NCBI RefSeq assembly: GCF_000633455.1 | Contig: NZ_AYMG01000012.1 | Span: 180,391 to 244,390, forward strand | Direction: 5' to 3' | DNA from: Pedobacter jeongneungensis | Lineage (GTDB): Bacteria > Bacteroidota > Bacteroidia > Sphingobacteriales > Sphingobacteriaceae | DNA length: 64,000 nucleotides | Shown: positions 35,862-45,504 of the stretch, piece by piece | Layout: every line of letters starts with the position of its first letter | Position numbering within the stretch: position 1 is the stretch's first letter | The notes under the pieces: generated by a model | Databases searched by the model: none | What the model was told of the DNA's origin: nothing | Seen by the model: the letters and a program-made list of their open reading frames with translations, nothing else | Translations under genes and position numbers: made by a program

Positions 35862-38800
35862 ATGCCAAAAACTAACCATATATCAAAAGCAACACAACTA
35901 AAAACCTTCGCCATGATGGTCACCGTGTTTTTAGTTGCAAACTTGTCTTTTGCGCAAAAAACAAAGCCTGTTGAGCCACCAAAACCTATCTTTAAAGGCA
36001 AAGATGGCAAAATGGCTTACACGCCTGATGAACAGGGAAACCGCATTCCAGATTTTTCTTATGCAGGTTATATGGCGGGCGAAAAAGCCATTCCCAACGC
36101 TACAATAAAAGTAGTTGTTCCTGTTAGCAAAGGTGATGCTACCTTAAAAATTCAATCGGCTATTAATTATGTATCGAAATTACCTGTCGGGAAAGATGGT
36201 CTGCGTGGTGCGGTTTTATTGGAAAAAGGAACTTACGAAGTTGCCGGAACATTAAAATTATCAGTTTCTGGTGTAGTGCTCCGCGGAAGTGGAATCGGCG
36301 AAAACGGCACCAGGATTTTTGCCACGGGTTTAGATCGCATTGGTGTTATCAGGATTTTGGGCAAAAAGAACCGAATTGAAGAAAAATCCATTGCCATTAC
36401 AGATGCTTATGTGCCTGTAAACTCTAATAAAATTACCTTAGCCAATACCAACGGGCTTAAAGTTGGCGATAAAATCATTATCAACCGTCCTTCAACTAAA
36501 GAATGGATTGAAACCCTAAAAACAGTCGAATTTGGTGGTGGTGAAAGTGCTTTAGGCTGGAAACCAGGAACCAGGGATATCCATTGGGACCGTAAAATTA
36601 CGGCAATAAACGGATCAAGCATTACTTTTGATGCCCCGGTTACTACTGCACTGGATGTTAAATACGGTGGAGGCACTGTTTCAAAATACCAATGGGAGGG
36701 CAGAATTGCCCAATCGGCTGTAGAAAACCTAAAAATCGAATCAGATTACCACAAAGAAAATATTAAAGACGAATATCACCGCTGGACAGCCATCTGTTTA
36801 GAAAACGTAGAAGATGCCTGGGTGCGTCAGGTGGTTTTTGAGCATTTTGCAGGTTCTGCCGTGAATGTACTCGAAACCGCTAAAAGAATTACCGTTGAAG
36901 ATTGTAAATCACTTGCACCGGTTTCTGAGATTGGTGGCGAACGCCGTTTTACCTTTTTAACCACAGGTCAGCAAACGCTTTTCCAAAGGTTATATTCTGA
37001 ATATGGCTACCACGACTTTGCAGTGGGTTTCTGTGCTCCGGGACCAAATGTTTTCGTTCAATGCCAGTCTTATCTACCTTTCAGTTTCAGTGGTGCGATT
37101 GATAGTTGGGCATCAGGCGTGTTGTTTGATATCGTCAACATCGATGGACAAGCCTTGAGTTACTTAAACCGCGGACAAGATGGACAAGGAGCAGGCTGGA
37201 GCGCTGCAAATAGTGTTTTTTGGCAATGTAGCGCTGCAAGGGTTGATAATTTTCAACCACCAACCGCACAAAACTGGGCTTTCGGAACCTGGTCGCAATT
37301 TGCCGGAAACGGTTATTGGGACATGTCGAACGAGCAGATCCAGCCCCGCAGTTTATATTATGCTCAATTAAAAGACCGGATCGGTAACGATGCAGAAACC
37401 AGAAATTTTGTTCTTCCGGTAGAAACGGAAGCATCAAGCAGTCCGCCTGTTGATGTAGCCCAAAAACTCACAAAACTGGCTTATAAACCTGCTTTAACGG
37501 TTTCAGAATATATTGACGCCGCTTCTGATCGTAATAAAATCCCGACAGATGCTGGTCAGGCAAAAAATATTGATAAAATTGGCTTAGATAAGGTTCTTCA
37601 GCCAACGTTGGCAAGCGCAATGAGCATTAAAAATGGCTGGCTGGTACGTGGCAATGAAATTATGGTGGGCGATCGCCAGGATGTGCCCTGGTGGAACGGA
37701 AGTGCGCGTCCGTATGGATTAAAAAACACTAAATTTCATGTCACCCGTTTTGTTCCCGGCCGTTCCGGAAATGGCTTAACCGATGATCTTGATGAAATTA
37801 CCGATTCGATGAAAAATGGTTCGGTTAAGGTGCTAGATCATAATTATGGACTTTGGTACGACAGGAGAAGAGACGATCACGAACGGATTCGACGCATGGA
37901 TGGTGAAGTTTGGGCACCTTTTTACGAATTGCCTTTCGCCCGTAGCGGACAGGATAAAGCCTGGGATGGTTTGAGTAAATACGACATCACCAAATACAAC
38001 CTTTGGTATTGGGACAGATTAAAACAATTTGCCAATCTTGCCGATCAGAAAGGCTTGGTATTGATCCACGAAAATTATTTTCAGCACAATATTATTGAAG
38101 CTGGCGCACATTATGCCGATTTTCCCTGGCGCACCGCAAACAATATCAATAATACTGGTTTTCCAGAACCTGTGCCTTATGCCGGCGACAAGCGCATTTT
38201 TATGGCCGAACAGTTTTACGACATCACCAACGAACACCGCAGGGCAATCCATAAAGCTTATATCAGAAAATGTTTAGAGAATTTTAACGGAAATTCCGGT
38301 GTCATTCAATTAATCGGTGCCGAATTTACGGGTCCATTACATTTTGTTCAATTCTGGATCGATACCATCAACGAATGGGAGAAGGAAACAGGCAAACACC
38401 CGATTATCGGTTTAAGTGTGACCAAAGATGTTCAGGATGCAATTTTGGCCGATCCAAAGCGCGCCGGAGTGGTTGACCTGATCGACATACGTTATTGGCA
38501 TTATCAGGCCGATGGAAGCGCTTATGCACCACAGGGTGGCTTGAGTTTAGCTCCACGACAACATGCGCGTTTGCTGAAACCTAAAAAAACATCTTTCGAA
38601 GAAGTTTACCATGCGGTATCCGAATACAAAAACAAGTTTCCTGAAAAAGCAGTGATTTATTCAGGAGATAGCTTTGACAGCTTCGGATGGGCTATTTTAA
38701 TGGCCGGAGGTTCACTTTCCAATGTAAAAGATGTAGATGCTTCGGTTTTAAACCTTGCTTCCGCTATGAAGCCATTTCTTCCCGCAGGCAAATCAGCAAA

Positions 38801-39023
38801 ACAGTACGGATTGGAAAATGCAGGCAAAGCTTATATTTTATATAATGCTTCTACTGAAGCTATCAACTTCGATTTAAGTAAGTCACCTGGAAAGTTCAAT
38901 GTAAGAGTGTTGAATACCAAAACGGGGAAAATCCTTAAAGAAGAGAAAATAAACGGTGGATCCGTAGTGAAATTAAATAAAGTAGCATCAGGCGACGAGG
39001 TTATCGTTGTAAATAAAATATAA
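35862..39023 (+). CDS. Secreted two-domain protein: pectate-lyase-like beta-helix plus TIM-barrel-like domain (DUF6298-like)
   Basis: A 1053-residue protein with a signal peptide ending near NLSFAQK. Residues about 65-500 look like a right-handed beta-helix (IQSAINYVSKLPVGKDGLRGAVLLEKG, VVLRGSGIGENGTRIFATG). From about 600 a TIM-barrel-like part has GNEIMVGDRQDVPWWNGS, GLVLIHENYFQHNIIEAGAHY, VIQLIGAEFTGPLHFVQFW and VIYSGDSFDSFGW, then a small beta-sandwich. The product is probably a pectin-acting enzyme, either lyase or hydrolase, possibly both; I cannot identify catalytic residues with certainty. It is flanked on both sides by MITE-like elements. I recall such proteins being annotated only as DUFs. 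Confidence 0.7.
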   Translation: MPKTNHISKATQLKTFAMMVTVFLVANLSFAQKTKPVEPPKPIFKGKDGKMAYTPDEQGNRIPDFSYAGYMAGEKAIPNATIKVVVPVSKGDATLKIQSAINYVSKLPVGKDGLRGAVLLEKGTYEVAGTLKLSVSGVVLRGSGIGENGTRIFATGLDRIGVIRILGKKNRIEEKSIAITDAYVPVNSNKITLANTNGLKVGDKIIINRPSTKEWIETLKTVEFGGGESALGWKPGTRDIHWDRKITAINGSSITFDAPVTTALDVKYGGGTVSKYQWEGRIAQSAVENLKIESDYHKENIKDEYHRWTAICLENVEDAWVRQVVFEHFAGSAVNVLETAKRITVEDCKSLAPVSEIGGERRFTFLTTGQQTLFQRLYSEYGYHDFAVGFCAPGPNVFVQCQSYLPFSFSGAIDSWASGVLFDIVNIDGQALSYLNRGQDGQGAGWSAANSVFWQCSAARVDNFQPPTAQNWAFGTWSQFAGNGYWDMSNEQIQPRSLYYAQLKDRIGNDAETRNFVLPVETEASSSPPVDVAQKLTKLAYKPALTVSEYIDAASDRNKIPTDAGQAKNIDKIGLDKVLQPTLASAMSIKNGWLVRGNEIMVGDRQDVPWWNGSARPYGLKNTKFHVTRFVPGRSGNGLTDDLDEITDSMKNGSVKVLDHNYGLWYDRRRDDHERIRRMDGEVWAPFYELPFARSGQDKAWDGLSKYDITKYNLWYWDRLKQFANLADQKGLVLIHENYFQHNIIEAGAHYADFPWRTANNINNTGFPEPVPYAGDKRIFMAEQFYDITNEHRRAIHKAYIRKCLENFNGNSGVIQLIGAEFTGPLHFVQFWIDTINEWEKETGKHPIIGLSVTKDVQDAILADPKRAGVVDLIDIRYWHYQADGSAYAPQGGLSLAPRQHARLLKPKKTSFEEVYHAVSEYKNKFPEKAVIYSGDSFDSFGWAILMAGGSLSNVKDVDASVLNLASAMKPFLPAGKSAKQYGLENAGKAYILYNASTEAINFDLSKSPGKFNVRVLNTKTGKILKEEKINGGSVVKLNKVASGDEVIVVNKI

Positions 39024-39033
39024 AAGTGGGTTT

Positions 39034-39165
39034 TGTCATTCTGAGCGCAGCGAAGAATCTCGAAGTGATGAAAACAAAACGTTAATTAACCACGATTAAA
39101 AATGGAAGTGAGTAAGCATGAGCAGTACATAATAGCTAAGAGGTGCTTCGTACCTCAGCATGACA
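39034..39165. mobile_element. MITE-like element 2 (132 bp)
   Basis: Ends TGTCATTCTGAGCG and CCTCAGCATGACA. Its length equals that of the 35715-35846 copy, with related interior (GATGAAAA near the left, AAGTGAGT against AAGTGGGT in the middle). The two copies bracket the 35862-39023 gene in the same orientation. Confidence 0.65.
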
Positions 39166-39226
39166 GCACTTTTTTTATTGGCGGGTGTCTACACCCACCA
39201 ACATTTATAAATATATTAAACTAAAT

Positions 39227-40627
39227 ATGAACATTAAATCTAAAATATTTTTACTTGCTGTTGTTTCCTGCATCGCTTTTGGCTGCAAGAAAAAGCCTCA
39301 TTTTGGAGATAAGAGCCTCCTGGTTTCTGAAAATGGCAGATACCTGACTACTGGCGACGGTAAACCATTCTTTTGGCTGGGCGATACAGCCTGGTTATTA
39401 TTTAGCAGGTTAACCCGCGAAGAATCGAATACTTACCTAGAAGATCGTAAACAGAAAGGTTTTAATGTAATTCAGGTGATGTTGCTGCACGATGTTCCAT
39501 CACGAAATGTATATTTAGATTCATCAGTTGTTCATGCTGATGTTTCCAAACCCATGCTTACAATGGGCAATGACCCAAAAGATTCAGTGGCTTACGATTA
39601 TTGGGACCATGTGGATTATATCGTAGATCAGGCAGCGCAAAAAGGCCTTTATATGGCTTTGGTTCCGGTTTGGGGCACCAATGTAAAAAATAAAAAAGTA
39701 AATAAAACGCAGGCAAAGGCTTATTCTGAGTTTTTAGCTAAACGTTATAAAGACAAATGGAACATTATCTGGTTAAATGGTGGCGATATTAAAGGAAGTG
39801 ACGGTGCAGATGTTTGGAATACCATCGGCGAAACTTTAAGGGCCAATGACCCCAATCACCTCATCACTTTCCACCCAAGGGGAAGAACAGCTTCATCGCA
39901 ATGGTTTCAAAAGGCTAAATGGTGTGATTTTGATATGGTACAGTCAGGTCACCGCCGGTATGATCAGGATACTTCTAAAAACGAAAAACTGCATTATGGC
40001 GAAGATAACTGGAAATATATCGAAGCTGATTATAAATTAAAACCTACCAAACCAACCATTGATGGAGAACCATCTTATGAAGACATTCCTCAAGGATTAC
40101 ACGATACTACCCAACCCCGCTGGACAGATGCTGATGTAAGAAGGTATGGTTATTGGTCTGTTTTTGCAGGTGCTTTTGGCTATACTTACGGCCATAATTC
40201 GGTGATGCAGATGTATAAAAAAACCGATTTAAAACCTGCTTATGGTCCGAAAGACCAGTGGATCACTGCCATTAACGCTCCGGGTGCAAAACAGATGCAA
40301 TATCTAAAAGATTTAATGCTGGCGCAACCTTATTTCGATCGCATACCCGATCAAACATTAGTTGCAGGTAAAAACGGCGAAAAGTATGATCGGATTATTG
40401 CCACAAGAGGTGAAGAATTCGCATTGCTTTACACCTACACGGGGCGCAATTTCAGTGTACAAATGGGTAAAATTGATGGTGATGAAGTAAAAGCATCCTG
40501 GTTCGACCCAAAAACAGGCAAAATCACAAAAATCGGAGAATTTGAAAATAAAGGCATTAAAGAATTTAACCCGCCCGGCGAACCTGCAAATGGTAATGAT
40601 TGGGTGTTGGTGTTGGAAGAGATATAA
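39227..40627 (+). CDS. GH140-family (DUF4038) lipoprotein, apiosidase-like
   Basis: From the ATG at 39227 it is 466 residues with lipobox AFGC (CKKKP). The frame is open 14 codons further up, but only this start gives a lipoprotein signal. The barrel shows GRYLTTGDGKPFFWLGDTAW, GFNVIQVMLLHDVP, WNIIWLNGGDIKG (Asp187) and TIDGEPSYEDIP (Glu281), the motifs expected of the acid/base and nucleophile of this family. The characterised member from Bacteroides cuts the apiose-galacturonan link in rhamnogalacturonan-II, which makes this the best single pointer to an RG-II-like substrate. Specificity is inferred from the family only. Confidence 0.87.
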   Translation: MNIKSKIFLLAVVSCIAFGCKKKPHFGDKSLLVSENGRYLTTGDGKPFFWLGDTAWLLFSRLTREESNTYLEDRKQKGFNVIQVMLLHDVPSRNVYLDSSVVHADVSKPMLTMGNDPKDSVAYDYWDHVDYIVDQAAQKGLYMALVPVWGTNVKNKKVNKTQAKAYSEFLAKRYKDKWNIIWLNGGDIKGSDGADVWNTIGETLRANDPNHLITFHPRGRTASSQWFQKAKWCDFDMVQSGHRRYDQDTSKNEKLHYGEDNWKYIEADYKLKPTKPTIDGEPSYEDIPQGLHDTTQPRWTDADVRRYGYWSVFAGAFGYTYGHNSVMQMYKKTDLKPAYGPKDQWITAINAPGAKQMQYLKDLMLAQPYFDRIPDQTLVAGKNGEKYDRIIATRGEEFALLYTYTGRNFSVQMGKIDGDEVKASWFDPKTGKITKIGEFENKGIKEFNPPGEPANGNDWVLVLEEI

Positions 40628-40638
40628 CTAGTTAAATC

Positions 40639-40955
40639 GTCATTCCCAACCCGATAGCTATCGGGTTGATTGGGAATCTTAATGCTTTGGCTTTTGTTTA
40701 TGTATTAAGATTCCCGCCTGCGCGGGAATGACGACCACGAGAAACTTCATTTCGACTGGAGTGTAACGGAATGGAGAAATCTTTTGTGATAATCTAATAG
40801 GGATGTCACCCTGAGCGTAGTCGAAGGGTAATCACGCCTGAATCTTCGACTTTACGCGAGATGAGGATAGGTTAGAGCGGTCGTCATTCCCAACGTGATT
40901 GGGAATCGTAATACAATAGGCTTTAAGATTCCCGCCTGCGCGGGAATGACGATAA
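40639..40955. repeat. Cluster of REP-like inverted repeats in a 362-bp intergenic region
   Basis: CGTCATTCCCAACCCGATAG (40639-40658) to CGCGGGAATGACG (40721-40733) forms one element with an internal perfect palindrome, CCCGATAGCTATCGGG. A second one runs from about 40882 to 40952 (CGTCATTCCCAACG..GCGGGAATGACG). Between them lie fragments of another type (TGTCACCCTGAGCGTAGTCG). The first type recurs at 61613-61698. No gene or clear promoter is seen in 40628-40989. Confidence 0.75.
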
Positions 40956-40989
40956 TTAAAGAATAAAAATAACGAAATAATAAAAAACA

Positions 40990-41916
40990 GTGTTTAAACC
41001 CAATTCCATAGCATCATTTCGTTTCGTCATAATTGGCCTGCTTTTATGCGGATTAAGCTCCTGCACCAAACAAGCCTATTTATTCACTTCATTCCACGAA
41101 CCCGCGAATGAAGGTTTAAGGCTTTTATACAGCTACGACGCTTACCATTGGACAGATTTAAACAAAACCTTTTTAAAACCCGAAGTGGGCACACAGAAAG
41201 TTTTACGCGATCCATCCATCGTGCAAGGGCCTGATGGAACATTTCACCTGGTGTGGACCTGTAGCTGGAAAGGCGATAAAGGTTTTGGTTATGCCAGTTC
41301 AAAAGATTTGATCCACTGGACGGAGCAGAAATTTATTCCGGTAATGGAGAAAGAACCTAAAACCGTTAATGTTTGGGCGCCTGAAATCTTTTACGATGAT
41401 GAGAAAAAGGAATATGTGATCATTTGGGCCTCAACCATCCCATTTCGTTTTGCAAAGGGAATGGAAGAGGAAGAAAACAACCACCGCATGTACAGCATCA
41501 CCACAAAGGATTTTGTGACATTTTCGGAGCCTAAACTCTTCTTAGATCCTGGTTTCAGTGTAATTGATGCAGTAATTGTGAAGCGGGCGGTTAAAGATTA
41601 TGTACTGGTGCTGAAGGATAATACCCGTCCGAATAGAAATTTAAAAGTGGCTTTTGCCAAAGAGGTTTTAGGTCCGTATGAAAATGTTTCGGACACTTTT
41701 AGCCCTAAATTAACAGAAGGACCAACGGTAGTAAAAGTTAAAAACGATTGGCTGATCTACTTCGATGCTTACGGACAAAAGATTTATTCTGCTTATAAAA
41801 CCGCTGATTTTAAAACTTTTAAAGATGTAACAGCAGAAGTTTCAGTACCGGAAGGACATAAACACGGAACGATTATAAAAGTGAAAAAGAAATTGATTGA
41901 GAATTTATTGAAATAG
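40990..41916 (+). CDS. GH43-like five-bladed propeller glycosidase, lipoprotein, GTG start
   Basis: A 308-residue protein starting with GTG. The N-terminus has a hydrophobic segment and lipobox LSSC (Cys25). Asp74 (RDPSIV), Asp193 (SVIDAVIVK) and Glu243 (LTEGPTVVK), together with NVWAPEIFYD near 128-136, fit the three-acid site of GH43-type enzymes (base, pKa modulator, acid). Likely substrates are arabinofuranosides or galactosides of pectin side chains. It is smaller than multi-domain GH43s and has no extra CBM. The start is decided by the signal sequence; a REP cluster lies directly upstream. Confidence 0.78.
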   Translation: MFKPNSIASFRFVIIGLLLCGLSSCTKQAYLFTSFHEPANEGLRLLYSYDAYHWTDLNKTFLKPEVGTQKVLRDPSIVQGPDGTFHLVWTCSWKGDKGFGYASSKDLIHWTEQKFIPVMEKEPKTVNVWAPEIFYDDEKKEYVIIWASTIPFRFAKGMEEEENNHRMYSITTKDFVTFSEPKLFLDPGFSVIDAVIVKRAVKDYVLVLKDNTRPNRNLKVAFAKEVLGPYENVSDTFSPKLTEGPTVVKVKNDWLIYFDAYGQKIYSAYKTADFKTFKDVTAEVSVPEGHKHGTIIKVKKKLIENLLK

Positions 41917-41935
41917 AAGATAATTAAAATACTGC

Positions 41936-42062
41936 TGTCATCCTGAGGTACGAAGGATCTGTATACGATGAAAAACTGGCTCTGAAAACCTCCCTATAAG
42001 CATTTGAGGTTAATTTCAGGAAGTGCTAATCGGCTGGAGATTCTTCCTTCGTCAGAATGACA
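41936..42062. mobile_element. MITE-like element 3 (127 bp)
   Basis: Ends TGTCATCCTGAG and GTCAGAATGACA. The interior starts GTACGAAGGATCT and ends GAGATTCTTCCTTC, a second nested inverted repeat. It is closest to the copy at 58568-58697 (shared GAAAAACTGGCTC). It lies 18 bp before the next start codon and provides part of an open frame (42023) that was not accepted. Confidence 0.65.
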
Positions 42063-42079
42063 GAGACCAAAATATAAAA

Positions 42080-43912
42080 ATGAAAATATTTAAAATACTT
42101 TGTTTAACCCTGCCATTTGCACTTGCGCTATCATCCTCGCAGGCGCAGGATACCGTGCGTTATACAGGGAAAACTCTGGTTAATGCCGATTATCACCACG
42201 GGCAGCTTTCACCGGTGATTGGTGTACACAACATTCAGACATTCAGGGCAAACCGCGAACATCCTGAACTGGCCGAAAACTTCGGCTGGACTTACAACCA
42301 TGCGCCAATGTTAGCCTATTGGAACAATAAATTTTACATCGAATATTTAAGCGATAAAGTAGGCGAGAGTATCCCGCCAGGACAAACTTTAGTGCAATCT
42401 TCAACAGATGGTTACACCTGGACCAAACCTGAAGTGGTTTTCCCTATTTACCGCATTCCTGATGGAACGACAAAAGAGGGTAGAACCGATATAGCAAAAG
42501 ATTTAGATGCCGTGATGCACCAACGCATGGGTTTTTATGTTTCCACCAAAAATGTATTCCTCGTTTTGGGTTTTTATGCCATTAGTTTCGATGCAAAAGA
42601 CGATCCTAATGACGGGCATGGAATCGGCAGGGCGGTAAGGGAGATTCAGGCCGATGGAAAATATGGCCCAGTTTATTTTATTCATTACAATCCCGGTTAT
42701 TCTGAGAAAAACACAAAATATCCACTGTATACTAAAAGCAAAAGTAAATCTTTCATTGAAGCCTGTAATGAATTGTTATCAAATAAGTTAATGACGCAAC
42801 AATGGAATGAAGAAGCGGATAGAAAAGATCCTTTAATTACTTTACAGAAACAATATAAAGCTTTCAGCTATTACCATTTACCTGATGGCAGAGTGGTGGG
42901 TTTATGGAAAAATGCCCTAACCGCAATCAGCACCGATAATGGCAAAAGCTGGCCTGAAAACGCTTCGCGTGCACCCGGTTTTGTAAACAGCAATGCTAAA
43001 ATCTGGGGGCAAAAAACTTCGGATGGAAATTATGCCACCGTGTATAATCCTTCAGAATATAGGTGGCCATTAGCCATTTCCACCAGTAAAAATGGCTTAG
43101 ATTATACCAATTTGTTATTGGTAAATGGCGAAATCACGCTGATGCGTTATGGTGGCAATTACAAGTCTTATGGTCCGCAATATGTTCGTGGCATTGAGGA
43201 GGGTAATGGAAAACCAAAAGATGGCAAATTGTGGGTAACCTATAGTATGAACAAAGAGGATATCTGGGTTTCTTCGGTTCCTATACCGGTTAGCGATAAA
43301 GCTACGCAGCATGTTAACGATGATTTCGGCAAATTACCTGCTGATAAAGTACTCGAAATGTGGAATATATACAGTCCACTTTGGGCACCTGTTAAAGTTG
43401 AGAATGGCGCTTTGGTATTGAGAGATAAAGATCCATTCGATAATGCTAAGGCAGAAAGATTGTTTCCTGCCTCCCGCAAAATCATGACTTCCTTCTCGGT
43501 TACACCAAAACAGAACGACTTTGGATTATTGGAAATTGAATTACAGGATGCAAAAGGAACCGCCACCATTCGTTTAACTTTTGATAGCGCCGGAACGCTA
43601 AGTGCAAAAGCCGGAGCACGTTATAAAAACTTCATGAAGTATGAAGCCGGCAAAAGCTATGATATCAAACTGAAGTTAGATGCTTTTACGCGGTTCTACA
43701 CCATAATCATCAACGGAAAAGATGTATTGACCAGCTTGGCTTTCCAGCCTGTGGCTGATGTTTCTCGGATTGTTTTCCGCACGGGTGATGTTCGTCGTTT
43801 CCCTGATGTTGATACTCCAGCCGATCAGACCTATGATTTAAAAAATGCTGGCGAATCAGAGAAAAAAGAAGCAGTTTATTCGATTAAATATTTAAAAACG
43901 GAGGGATTTTGA
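42080..43912 (+). CDS. Secreted beta-propeller (sialidase-like) protein with C-terminal LamG-like domain
   Basis: From the ATG at 42080 it has 610 residues and a signal peptide (ILCLTLPFALALSSSQAQ). The N-terminal about 400 residues look like a propeller with Asp-box-type repeats (SSTDGYTWTKPEVV, STDNGKSWPENA, STSKNGLDYTNLL) and conserved GWTYNHAPMLAYWNNKFYIEY and HLPDGRVVGLWKN. Residues about 430-590 resemble a concanavalin/LamG-like sandwich. The exact GH family is not recognised. A role in removing an acidic or deoxy sugar from pectin is possible. The frame extends to 42023, but those codons are MITE sequence. Confidence 0.65.
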   Translation: MKIFKILCLTLPFALALSSSQAQDTVRYTGKTLVNADYHHGQLSPVIGVHNIQTFRANREHPELAENFGWTYNHAPMLAYWNNKFYIEYLSDKVGESIPPGQTLVQSSTDGYTWTKPEVVFPIYRIPDGTTKEGRTDIAKDLDAVMHQRMGFYVSTKNVFLVLGFYAISFDAKDDPNDGHGIGRAVREIQADGKYGPVYFIHYNPGYSEKNTKYPLYTKSKSKSFIEACNELLSNKLMTQQWNEEADRKDPLITLQKQYKAFSYYHLPDGRVVGLWKNALTAISTDNGKSWPENASRAPGFVNSNAKIWGQKTSDGNYATVYNPSEYRWPLAISTSKNGLDYTNLLLVNGEITLMRYGGNYKSYGPQYVRGIEEGNGKPKDGKLWVTYSMNKEDIWVSSVPIPVSDKATQHVNDDFGKLPADKVLEMWNIYSPLWAPVKVENGALVLRDKDPFDNAKAERLFPASRKIMTSFSVTPKQNDFGLLEIELQDAKGTATIRLTFDSAGTLSAKAGARYKNFMKYEAGKSYDIKLKLDAFTRFYTIIINGKDVLTSLAFQPVADVSRIVFRTGDVRRFPDVDTPADQTYDLKNAGESEKKEAVYSIKYLKTEGF

Positions 43913-43959
43913 GACAGTTTTCAGTTTTCAGTTTGCAATTTGCAGTTTTTAAGATATCC

Positions 43960-44091
43960 GTCATTGCGAGTTTTCGATCCTTCATCGAAACGAAGCAATC
44001 TTTCCAGCACGTCATTCCGACCGCAGTAGAGGAATCTTTGAACCAAGTTAAACAGATTTCTCGACTGCGCTGCACTTCGCTCGAAATGACG
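43960..44091. repeat. Two REP-type inverted repeats forming the 5' region of the esterase gene
   Basis: The first runs CGTCATTGCGAG..CGAAGCAATCT (about 43961-44001). The second starts CGTCATTCCGACCGCAGTAG at 44010 and ends CGCTCGAAATGACG at 44091. The ATG in that final AAATGACG (44086) is in frame with the esterase. An open frame from 43909 runs through both elements. Confidence 0.75.
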
Positions 44092-45504
44092 GCACTAATT
44101 ATCCTTCTTTCTTTCTTTTCCCTCTCCGCCAACGCTAAAATCCTGTTGCCACAAATTTTATCGAGCAATATGGTTTTGCAACGTGATAAACCCATTAATA
44201 TCTGGGGTTACGCTGTTCCAAATGAGAAAGTACAGGTCACTTTTGCAGGTCAGAAAAAAGAAGCAGTTACCGATAAAAACGGAAACTGGTCAGTTATTTT
44301 AGCACCTTTAAAAACATCAGCTAACCCACAATCGATGATGATTTCAGGTACAAATAAAATTGAATTAACCAATATTTTGGTTGGCGAAGTTTGGGTATGC
44401 TCCGGGCAATCGAATATGGAATATCAAATGCGAAAGCTGGCGAAAATTCCTAAGCCTAAGAATGAAAAACTGGGTTTCCCTTATGACGAGGTAGAAAAAG
44501 CTAAAAATTCACAAATCAGGATTTTTCTTGTAAATCGCAAGCAATTGAACAAACCTGATTCCACTCATAAAAGCTGGGCATTGGCAGAAGATTCAGCATT
44601 GCGTGCTTTCTCGGCTGTAGGCTATTTCTTCGCTAAAGAAATTCAGGAGAAATTAGGTGTACCTGTTGGTGTGATTTCTTCTGCCGTTTCTGGTAGCGCC
44701 ATCGAACCCTGGGTTGCACCAGAAGCTTTTGCACAGGAAGCCTATTTTACAAACCAAAAAGTTAGCAACGACCCCGGAAAGTTTTATACACCAATGATTG
44801 AGCCGCTTGCGAAATTTAAAATCCGTGGTTTTTTATGGTACCAGGGCGAAACAAACTGTTTTTTGAATGAAAACATCAGTTATTCCTACAAATTAAAAAC
44901 ATTGGTAAACCTCTGGCGCAAAGCCTGGGGCGAGCAGCTGCCTTTTTATTATGTGCAAATTGCACCATACGATTACAGTAAGCAAAAAAGCGACAAAGTG
45001 ATCTTAACAGTTGATACTGAACCCAACTTTTGGGAGGCTCAACAGCAGATTTTGCGCTTGCCAAATACCGGCATGATTTCTACTTCGGATTTGAATGATA
45101 ACGGTGGAGATTTGCATCCAACCTATAAATGGGAAGTAGGCAGAAGATTAGCATTATTGGCTTTAGGTAAAACCTACAACCAAACAATAGATTTTTCTGG
45201 CCCCGTTTACAAAAGTGTTTCTTTTGTTGGGGGCAAGGCAACCCTGGATTTTGATTATTTGAAAACTGATCATTTATCTTCCATCACTGGATTTACAATT
45301 GCCGGAAAAGAGGGTAAATTCGTTAATGCTGAGGCTATTGTTAAATACGGAAAAGTTGTTGTTTCGGCAAAAGAGATTGAAAACCCTGTGGCTGTGCGCT
45401 ACAATTGGAGCGAAAATCCAACCGGAAATTTTTACAGTAATGGTTTACCCGCGTTGCCATTCAGAACCGATAATCCATTAACCAAACAATTTAAAACCAA
45501 TTAA
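44086..45504 (+). CDS. SGNH/sialate O-acetylesterase-family carbohydrate esterase
   Basis: About 472 residues from the ATG at 44086, opening MTALIILLSFFSLSANAK. Ser109 in CSGQSNMEY is the nucleophile. LWYQGETN is block III, and DLHPTYKWE carries the Asp/His dyad. The protein would deacetylate sugars of pectin, for example O-acetylated galacturonate, rhamnose or fucose. It lacks the jelly-roll insertion common in this family, a domain found instead inside the GH95 here. The start is unclear: the signal peptide has no basic n-region from this ATG, and the ATG lies in a REP end, so the original 5' end may have been replaced. The next gene overlaps by TAATG. Confidence 0.85.
   Translation: MTALIILLSFFSLSANAKILLPQILSSNMVLQRDKPINIWGYAVPNEKVQVTFAGQKKEAVTDKNGNWSVILAPLKTSANPQSMMISGTNKIELTNILVGEVWVCSGQSNMEYQMRKLAKIPKPKNEKLGFPYDEVEKAKNSQIRIFLVNRKQLNKPDSTHKSWALAEDSALRAFSAVGYFFAKEIQEKLGVPVGVISSAVSGSAIEPWVAPEAFAQEAYFTNQKVSNDPGKFYTPMIEPLAKFKIRGFLWYQGETNCFLNENISYSYKLKTLVNLWRKAWGEQLPFYYVQIAPYDYSKQKSDKVILTVDTEPNFWEAQQQILRLPNTGMISTSDLNDNGGDLHPTYKWEVGRRLALLALGKTYNQTIDFSGPVYKSVSFVGGKATLDFDYLKTDHLSSITGFTIAGKEGKFVNAEAIVKYGKVVVSAKEIENPVAVRYNWSENPTGNFYSNGLPALPFRTDNPLTKQFKTN

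Noticed and set aside
43909..44085. N-terminal extension of the SGNH esterase frame
   Set aside because: Encoded by two REP elements; family homology and the signal peptide start only after residue 60 of the open frame.
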